Source: Pseudomonadota bacterium (GTDB lineage: Bacteria; Pseudomonadota; Alphaproteobacteria; Rhizobiales; Rhizobiaceae). Taken from it: DNA of 5,189 nucleotides. The stretch spans positions 1-5,189 of the forward strand of contig JAEZXF010000264.1 of the NCBI GenBank assembly GCA_023419995.1. Direction: 5' to 3'. This document shows, piece by piece, positions 1 through 5,189 of the stretch (the stretch's first letter is position 1; every line of letters begins with the position of its first letter). The notes under the pieces were generated by a model. The model was not told the DNA's origin, did not search any database, and worked only from the letters and a program-made list of their open reading frames with translations. Both the position numbers and the translations under genes were made by a program.

Positions 1-981
<981 letters not shown>

Positions 982-994
982 GTCTGCTCCCATT

Positions 995-1030
995 GGCACC
1001 GTCGCCTCTCGTGCGGTCCGGGTCGGTGCC
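995..1030 (-). repeat. Inverted repeat in the leader of the binding-protein gene
   Basis: GGCACCG at 995-1001 and CGGTGCC at 1024-1030 are perfect 7-base inverted copies separated by 22 bases. In the transcript the pair would form a stem whose downstream arm ends about five bases before the GGGAG ribosome-binding site. It could be an operator half-site pair, a leader hairpin affecting translation, or chance in GC-rich DNA. Confidence 0.35.
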
Positions 1031-1051
1031 GTTCCCCGGTTGTCGCAGTCC

Positions 1052-1066
1052 GGAGCGTTCCGCTCC
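1052..1066 (-). repeat. Short hairpin downstream of the acyl-CoA ligase stop
   Basis: GGAGCG, a 3-base loop, then CGCTCC make a perfect 6-bp stem 43-57 bases past the ligase TAG. The stem is GC-rich, as in terminators, but no run of T follows on the minus strand. It might act as an mRNA 3'-end or processing hairpin between the catabolic genes and the transporter gene. Calling it a Rho-independent terminator would not be justified. Confidence 0.35.
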
Positions 1067-1108
1067 TTGTATTCTCGCGCGCCACCCCCTCGCGGCGGCA
1101 GGAACGTC

Positions 1109-2740
1109 CTAGCGCTCTCCCCGGTCGAACGTGCCGGGGCCTGTTCCCTTCTTCTTCAGCTCGTTTCGGGCGATCTTCTCGGTCGGGGTGCGCGGCAGGG
1201 GCGCGTCGACGATCTCGACGTAGCGCGGCACCATGTGCCGCGGCGCATGCGCGCGGAAATGGTCGATGAGGGCGGCCGGCTCGACGGCGGAGCCTTCCCG
1301 CCGCATCGCCACGACCATGATGTCCTCCTCGGTGAACTCGGACGGAACCCCGAAGGCCGCGCTCTCGACGATGTCGGGATGGGCGTCGGCGACGTGCTCC
1401 ACCTCGTAGGCCGAGATGTTCTCGCCGCGCCGCCGGATCGCCTCGTTGAGGCGGTGCCGGAAATAGAGCCAGCCTTCCGCGTCCATGAAGCCGGCGTCGC
1501 CGGAGTGATACCAGAGGTTGCGGAGCGTCTGGACGGTGCGCGCCTCGTCGCCGTAATAGCCGGAGAACATGCTCCAGCTCTTCCTCGGCCGCGCCACGAT
1601 CTCGCCGGTCGTGCCGGGCGGAACGGGGTTGTCGGCCTCGTCGACGACGGCCACCTCCCAGTCGGGATGGGCGCGCCCGCACGCGCCGGGCTTCGTCTCG
1701 TCGACCGTGTCGAGGGTGACGAAGCTGGTCTCCGTCTGGCCGTAGCCGGTGACGAGCCGGATAGTGAAGCGTCGCTCGAACGCCTCCTTGTCGGGCACCA
1801 TCGGGATGCATTGGGCGACGCGCACGGGATTGTCGGCGTCGTCCGCGCGCTCGGGCATCTTCATCAGGATGGCGGCCATCGCGCCGAGCAGGTTGGTGGC
1901 GGTCGCGCCGCTGGCGCGGAGCTGGTCCCAGAACCGGCTGGCGCTGAAGCGGTCGACGAGCGTCGCCTGCGTGCCGTAGATCAGCGGCAGGTAGATGCCG
2001 AACATCTGCGCGTCGGTGTGGAACAGCGGCAGCGGCGAGAAATAACTGTCGCTTTCGGTGTAGCCGAGGTTCATCGCCATCGCCGCCGCCCACGCATAGC
2101 AGTGGTGATGCGACATCAGCGCGCCCTTGGCCGGCCCGGTCGTGCCCGAGGTGTAGAGGATCGCCATCGGGTGCGAATAATGGACGTCGACCGGGTCGAA
2201 GCCGGCGCGCGGCGACAGGCACTCGCCGAAGGCGACGACCCGGTCGATCCTTATTCCCGCCGCGCGGGCGTCGGCCGCGTCGCCGTCGACCACCACGAGG
2301 GTGCGCAAGGCCGGAAGGCGCGCCTCGACGGCGGCGATCTCGGCCAGCGCGCTTGTATGCGCGATCACGACGCTCGCGCCGCACTTGTCGACGGTGTGGC
2401 GGAGGAAGTCGCCCTTCAGCTCCGGGTTGATCGGCACCTCGATCGCGCCCAGCGCCGACAGCGCGAACCACGAAAGCACGCAGTCCATGCCGTTGGGCAG
2501 GATCATCGCCACGCGGTCGAACTGCGCCACGCCCAGCGCGCGAAAGCCGTTCGCCAGCCGGTTCGAGAGATCATACATCTCCTCGAAGCTGGCCGAGCGG
2601 CCGCAGATGTCGATGAATTTCCTGCCGCCGAGCCGCTCGGCCTGCATGCGCAGGATCTTCGGCAGCACCCGGTTCTCGATGTCGTCATGCCCGCCGGGAA
2701 CGAGCGGGGAAGATGGAATGTCGGCGAGATCGATCCGCAC
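1109..2740 (-). CDS. AMP-forming acyl-CoA ligase (ANL superfamily, CaiC-like)
   Basis: Cytoplasmic enzyme that activates a carboxylic acid with ATP to an acyl-adenylate and then to its CoA thioester. It has 543 residues, normal for the family. Adenylation motifs appear in order: phosphate-binding loop YTSGTTGPAKG (196-206), GYGQTE (332-337) for adenine and Mg-ATP, YHSGD (411-415) whose Asp415 binds ribose, RRRGENIS (436-443) in the hinge and CoA-binding region, and PRTPTEKI (516-523) with catalytic Lys522. The hinge segment HRLNE (429-433) departs from the common DR-x-K-D/E form, with His429 for Asp. The RRRGEN-I-S-x-Y-E-V-E stretch resembles crotonobetaine/carnitine-CoA ligases and related ligases of unknown substrate. 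I chose the GTG at 2740: it lies two bases after the hydratase TGA, AAAGAG precedes it by 8 bases, no ATG is close by, and residues before it would only be a shadow of the hydratase gene. Substrate is unknown; context suggests a short branched or 2-hydroxy acid. Confidence 0.95.
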   Translation of the reverse strand: MRIDLADIPSSPLVPGGHDDIENRVLPKILRMQAERLGGRKFIDICGRSASFEEMYDLSNRLANGFRALGVAQFDRVAMILPNGMDCVLSWFALSALGAIEVPINPELKGDFLRHTVDKCGASVVIAHTSALAEIAAVEARLPALRTLVVVDGDAADARAAGIRIDRVVAFGECLSPRAGFDPVDVHYSHPMAILYTSGTTGPAKGALMSHHHCYAWAAAMAMNLGYTESDSYFSPLPLFHTDAQMFGIYLPLIYGTQATLVDRFSASRFWDQLRASGATATNLLGAMAAILMKMPERADDADNPVRVAQCIPMVPDKEAFERRFTIRLVTGYGQTETSFVTLDTVDETKPGACGRAHPDWEVAVVDEADNPVPPGTTGEIVARPRKSWSMFSGYYGDEARTVQTLRNLWYHSGDAGFMDAEGWLYFRHRLNEAIRRRGENISAYEVEHVADAHPDIVESAAFGVPSEFTEEDIMVVAMRREGSAVEPAALIDHFRAHAPRHMVPRYVEIVDAPLPRTPTEKIARNELKKKGTGPGTFDRGER

Positions 2741-2752
2741 GGTCAGAACTCT
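2738..2752 (-). promoter_or_regulatory. Hydratase-ligase junction: AAAGAG site, TGA stop, GTG start
   Basis: On the minus strand the last hydratase codons contain AAAGAG. The TGA stop (2745-2743), two bases (CC) and the ligase GTG (2740-2738) follow. The purine-rich stretch ends 8 bases before the GTG and serves as a plausible ribosome-binding site inside the upstream gene. The arrangement suggests translational coupling and decides the ligase start. Confidence 0.6.
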
Positions 2753-3492
2753 TTCGCCCGCGCCTGCGCCTCGGCCGAGAGGAAGCCGCGCACGGTCTGC
2801 GCCGTCTCGCGCGCCATCGCGTCGGCGAGCGAGGAATGGAAACCCTCGTTGACGGCGTGCTTGGCGGCAGCCACCGCCTCGGCGGGGCGCTCGGCTATCG
2901 CCAGCGCAAGCGCGCGGGCGCTGGCGAGCAGCTCGCCCTCGGGAACGAGCTTCCACGCGATGCCGACCTCGAGCGCCCGCTTCGCATCCTGCCGCTCGCC
3001 GAGGATCAGCAGCTCCTTGGTCGTCTGCGGCCCGACCTGCTTGGTCAGCAGCGCGGTGACGCCCCCCGTGACGAAGAAGCCGTAGCCAACCTCCGGGAAG
3101 AACCAGCGGGCGTTGTCGGCGAACAGCCGGAAATCGCAGTTGACGACCCATTCCAGCGCGCCGCCGACGCACCAGCCATGCACCGCCGCGATGACGATCT
3201 TGCGCGATCCCATGATCTGGCGGGTGATGCCCTGGATGGCCTCGACCCAGTCCTGCGTCGCGGCCTCCGACGCGGTCTGGGCGTCGAGATCCTTCAAATC
3301 GTCGCCGGAGCAGAACGCCCTGCCCTCGCCGTGAAGGACGACGACGCGCACGGCCTCGTCCGCCTCGGCGCGCGCCAGCGCCGCCGAAAGATCGTCGACC
3401 AGCGCGCGGTTCATGGCATTGAGCCGGTCGGGCCGGTTGAGCCGGAGCCAGGCGACGGCTCCCTCGGTCGTCGCAACGACTGTTCCGTTCAT
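2743..3492 (-). CDS. Enoyl-CoA hydratase/isomerase family protein (crotonase superfamily)
   Basis: Probably a cytoplasmic hydratase adding water across 2-enoyl-CoA to give 3-hydroxyacyl-CoA, or the reverse. It has 249 residues, slightly under the usual 255-265. It contains the crotonase core: LNRPDRLNAM (18-27), the first oxyanion-hole segment FCSGDDLKDL (60-69), and the second, VGGALEW (109-115). Both catalytic glutamates of rat crotonase (Glu144 and Glu164) have counterparts, Glu114 in GGALE and Glu134 in FPEVGYG, so hydratase chemistry is possible and this is not a degenerate member. Ala112 replaces the third Gly of the usual GGG, and an aromatic run (WFF, 130-132) precedes the second Glu. 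The ATG at 3492 has GAGGAG seven bases upstream. It sits between a B12 mutase and a CoA ligase, which suggests it handles the enoyl/3-hydroxyacyl pair formed by the mutase. An isomerase or another crotonase reaction cannot be excluded. Confidence 0.93.
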   Translation of the reverse strand: MNGTVVATTEGAVAWLRLNRPDRLNAMNRALVDDLSAALARAEADEAVRVVVLHGEGRAFCSGDDLKDLDAQTASEAATQDWVEAIQGITRQIMGSRKIVIAAVHGWCVGGALEWVVNCDFRLFADNARWFFPEVGYGFFVTGGVTALLTKQVGPQTTKELLILGERQDAKRALEVGIAWKLVPEGELLASARALALAIAERPAEAVAAAKHAVNEGFHSSLADAMARETAQTVRGFLSAEAQARAKEF

Positions 3493-3507
3493 CGTCGTCT
3501 CCTCACA
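3490..3507 (-). promoter_or_regulatory. Mutase-hydratase junction with ribosome-binding site overlapping the stop codon
   Basis: On the minus strand the mutase ends in TGA at 3505-3503, and that codon is part of TGAGGAG, a strong Shine-Dalgarno match. The hydratase ATG (3492-3490) follows GAGGAG by seven bases. Ribosomes ending the mutase would sit on the next gene's initiation site, so the two genes are probably translationally coupled. Confidence 0.7.
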
Positions 3508-5189
3508 CGATCAGCGGTTCGTGATAGCTGCCCCAGACCTCGCGCAGCGCGCCGCAGATCTCGCCGAGCGTCGCCCGCGCCTTGACCAGCTCGATGGTCT
3601 TGGGAACCAGATTGACGTCCTCGGTGCGGGCCTGCTCTGCCAATTCGGCCAGCAACGACTGCACGCGGGCGTTGTCGCGGCCGGCGCGAAGCGCGGCCAG
3701 CCGGTCGACCTGCAACTGGGTGCACTGCTCGTCATAGGGGTGGATATCCACCGGCGCCGCGCCGCTCGCCGCGTCGACGTGACGGTTGACGCCGACGGAG
3801 ACCTTCTCGCCGCTGTCGAACTTCTGGAAAGTCGCATAGGCGGAATCGGCCAGCTTCTGCTGGAACCAGCCTTCCTCGACCAGCTTCACCGCGCCGCCGC
3901 GCTCCTCGACCTCGGCGAGCACCTTCCACATCTCGGCCTCCATGTCGGAGGTCAGGCGCTCGACGAAGTAGGAGCCGCCGAGCGGGTCGACCACGGAGGT
4001 GACGTTGATCTCGTCGCGGATGATCTGCTGGGTGCGGATGGCGAGCTTCATCGCCTCCTCAGTCGGGATGGCGAAGGCCTCGTCGAGACCGTTGGTGTGC
4101 ATGCTCTGGCAGCCGCCCAGCACCGCGCCCAGCGCCTGGATCGCGGTGCGCATCAAATTGTTGTGCGGCTCGACCTTGGTCAGGCTCATCGCGGCGGTCT
4201 GGACGTGGACGCGCAGCCGCATCGATTCCGCCTTCCTGGCGTTGAAGCGTTCCGACATGATCTTCGCGTAGATGCGCCGCGCGGCGCGAAACTTGCAGAT
4301 CTGCTCGAAGAAGTCCTGATGGCTGATGAAGAAGAAGGACAGCCTCGGCGCGAAGTCGTCAATGTCCATCCCGGCCGCCACCACCTCCTCGCAATAGGCG
4401 ATGGTGAAGGCCATGATGAAGGCGACTTCCTGGATGGCGTTGCCGCCGACGTCCGACAGATGATAGCCGCTGAGGCTGATCGGGTTCAGCTTCGGCGTCG
4501 CCTTGGCGCTGTGGACGATCAGGTCGCGCAGCAGCCGCACGGCGGGGCGCACCGGATAGATCCACTCCTTCTGGGCGACATATTCCTTCAGCGGGTCGGC
4601 CTGGAGCGTGCCCGTCAGCTTGGCGAGGTCGTAGCCGCGCTCTTCGGCGACGGCGACGAACATCGAATAGACCACCCAGGCGGACGGGTTGATGGTCAGC
4701 GAGACGGAGATCTTCTCGAGGTCGATGCCGTCGAACAGCCGGCCGACGTCGTCGATGCTGTCGATGGCGACGCCACAGCGCCCGACCTCGCCGAACGCCA
4801 TCGGGTCGTCGGAATCGAAGCCGAGCAGCGTCGGCAGGTCGAAGTCGGTCGAAAGCCCGGTCTGGCCGGTGGCGATCATGTACTTGTAGCGCTGGTTGGT
4901 GGCCTCCGGGTTGCCGAAGCCGGCCACCTGCCGGATCGTCCACGGCCGGCCGCGATACATCATGGGGTACGCCCCGCGCGTGAACGGGTAGGCGCCGGGA
5001 AAGCCGAGCTCGGCGGCCGGGATGTCGGCGACGTCGGCGGCGGTGTAGATGCGCTTCAGCGGAATGCCGCTCTCGGTCTCGTAGACGGGCTTCTCCTCGG
5101 GCCGCGCCTTCAGCGTCGCCGCCAGCTCGCGCTCCTCCCATTCGGCCTGCCGGGCCCGGATGTCGGCGATGGCCTCGTCACGGTACAGC
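3503..5189 (-). CDS. B12-dependent acyl-CoA mutase, large subunit, 2-hydroxyisobutyryl-CoA mutase (HcmA)-like; partial, N-terminal tip off the window
   Basis: Catalytic TIM-barrel subunit of an adenosylcobalamin-dependent carbon-skeleton mutase. The visible 561 residues (first full codon ends at 5188) begin close to the true start: Trp17 and the later landmarks align with Aquincola HcmA at a constant offset of two. The methionines near 4963 are internal (YPFTRGAYPMMYRGRPW), so starting there would delete a conserved segment. From memory of Propionibacterium methylmalonyl-CoA mutase the alignment is gapless across the site. Tyr89 is Val88 here, Arg207 is Gln206, and catalytic His244 is His243 in SGYH. 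The alanine before FDLPT is Asp115 (LSTDFDLPT), matching HCM Asp A117, which holds the substrate hydroxyl. Loss of the Tyr/Arg carboxylate clamp argues against methylmalonyl-CoA. The protein stops at YHEPLIV with no cobalamin-binding DxHxxG domain, so a separate small subunit is needed; it is not downstream here. The likely reaction is branched 2-hydroxyacyl-CoA to linear 3-hydroxyacyl-CoA. An isobutyryl- or pivalyl-CoA-type substrate is the main alternative. Confidence 0.93.
   Translation of the reverse strand, partial: LYRDEAIADIRARQAEWEERELAATLKARPEEKPVYETESGIPLKRIYTAADVADIPAAELGFPGAYPFTRGAYPMMYRGRPWTIRQVAGFGNPEATNQRYKYMIATGQTGLSTDFDLPTLLGFDSDDPMAFGEVGRCGVAIDSIDDVGRLFDGIDLEKISVSLTINPSAWVVYSMFVAVAEERGYDLAKLTGTLQADPLKEYVAQKEWIYPVRPAVRLLRDLIVHSAKATPKLNPISLSGYHLSDVGGNAIQEVAFIMAFTIAYCEEVVAAGMDIDDFAPRLSFFFISHQDFFEQICKFRAARRIYAKIMSERFNARKAESMRLRVHVQTAAMSLTKVEPHNNLMRTAIQALGAVLGGCQSMHTNGLDEAFAIPTEEAMKLAIRTQQIIRDEINVTSVVDPLGGSYFVERLTSDMEAEMWKVLAEVEERGGAVKLVEEGWFQQKLADSAYATFQKFDSGEKVSVGVNRHVDAASGAAPVDIHPYDEQCTQLQVDRLAALRAGRDNARVQSLLAELAEQARTEDVNLVPKTIELVKARATLGEICGALREVWGSYHEPLIV

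Larger units (their letters stand above)
982..1108 (-). other. Intergenic gap and 5' leader of the binding-protein gene
   Basis: This is the only non-coding stretch in the window, 127 bp between the ligase stop and the binding-protein start. On the minus strand it ends with a Shine-Dalgarno-like GGGAG at 990-986, five bases before the ATG. It contains two inverted repeats, listed separately. I found no T-tract of the kind needed for a strong intrinsic terminator and no well-spaced -35/-10 pair. A weak AT-rich patch (GAATAC on the minus strand, near 1070-1075) has no acceptable -35 partner. Whether the transporter gene is read through from the ligase or has its own promoter is undecided. Confidence 0.6.

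Noticed and set aside
1052..1066. Rho-independent terminator after the ligase
   Set aside because: The stem is only 6 bp and the following minus-strand bases (GGACTGCGAC) contain no T-run, so I list it only as a hairpin.
2741..3172. N-terminal extension of the ligase frame to an ATG at 3172 (687 residues)
   Set aside because: The extra residues lie inside the hydratase gene in another frame and read as Arg/Ala/Gly-rich shadow. The ligase family length fits the GTG at 2740, which has a ribosome-binding site and a 2-base gap from the upstream stop.
4961..4963. ATG at 4963 as the start of the mutase
   Set aside because: The frame stays open to the window edge, and the upstream residues (EWEEREL, IYTAADVADIP, YPFTRG) match the conserved N terminus of mutase large subunits.
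4359..5141. A 260-codon minus-strand frame overlapping the mutase N-terminal half
   Set aside because: It is an out-of-frame shadow of the mutase gene. The mutase frame shows uninterrupted family motifs over the same bases.

Overview
The window reads as GC-rich bacterial DNA, most like an alphaproteobacterium (possibly Hyphomicrobiales). The grounds are the strong G/C preference at third codon positions, the tight catabolic operon, and a LivK-type periplasmic binding protein of the kind these bacteria carry in many copies. The lineage is an inference, because no marker gene is present.

Four genes are visible, all on the minus strand, so transcription runs from high to low coordinates. In that order they are: (1) the large, catalytic subunit of a coenzyme B12-dependent acyl-CoA mutase (3503-5189, missing only its extreme N terminus at the window edge); (2) an enoyl-CoA hydratase/isomerase-family protein (2743-3492); (3) an AMP-forming acyl-CoA ligase (1109-2740, GTG start); and (4) after a 127-bp gap, the secreted substrate-binding protein of a branched-chain amino acid-type ABC transporter (1-981, C terminus beyond the window). 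The first three are separated by only 10 and 2 bases and look like one translationally coupled operon. The gap before the binding protein holds two small inverted repeats and no convincing promoter.

The notable point is the mutase active site. Aligned without gaps to methylmalonyl-CoA mutase (MCM), it lacks the Tyr and Arg that hold the methylmalonyl carboxylate. It has Val and Gln there, plus an Asp at the position of Asp A117 of 2-hydroxyisobutyryl-CoA mutase (HCM), the residue that holds the substrate hydroxyl. The gene is therefore probably not an MCM, although automatic annotation would likely call it one. It fits a mutase for hydroxylated, branched acyl-CoA esters.

A reasonable model is as follows. 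The binding protein helps import a short branched or 2-hydroxy acid. The ligase makes its CoA thioester. The mutase, with a separate B12-binding small subunit not in this window, shifts the CoA-carbonyl group to give a linear 3-hydroxyacyl-CoA. The hydratase interconverts that product with its enoyl-CoA on the way to beta-oxidation. The actual substrate cannot be read from the sequence.
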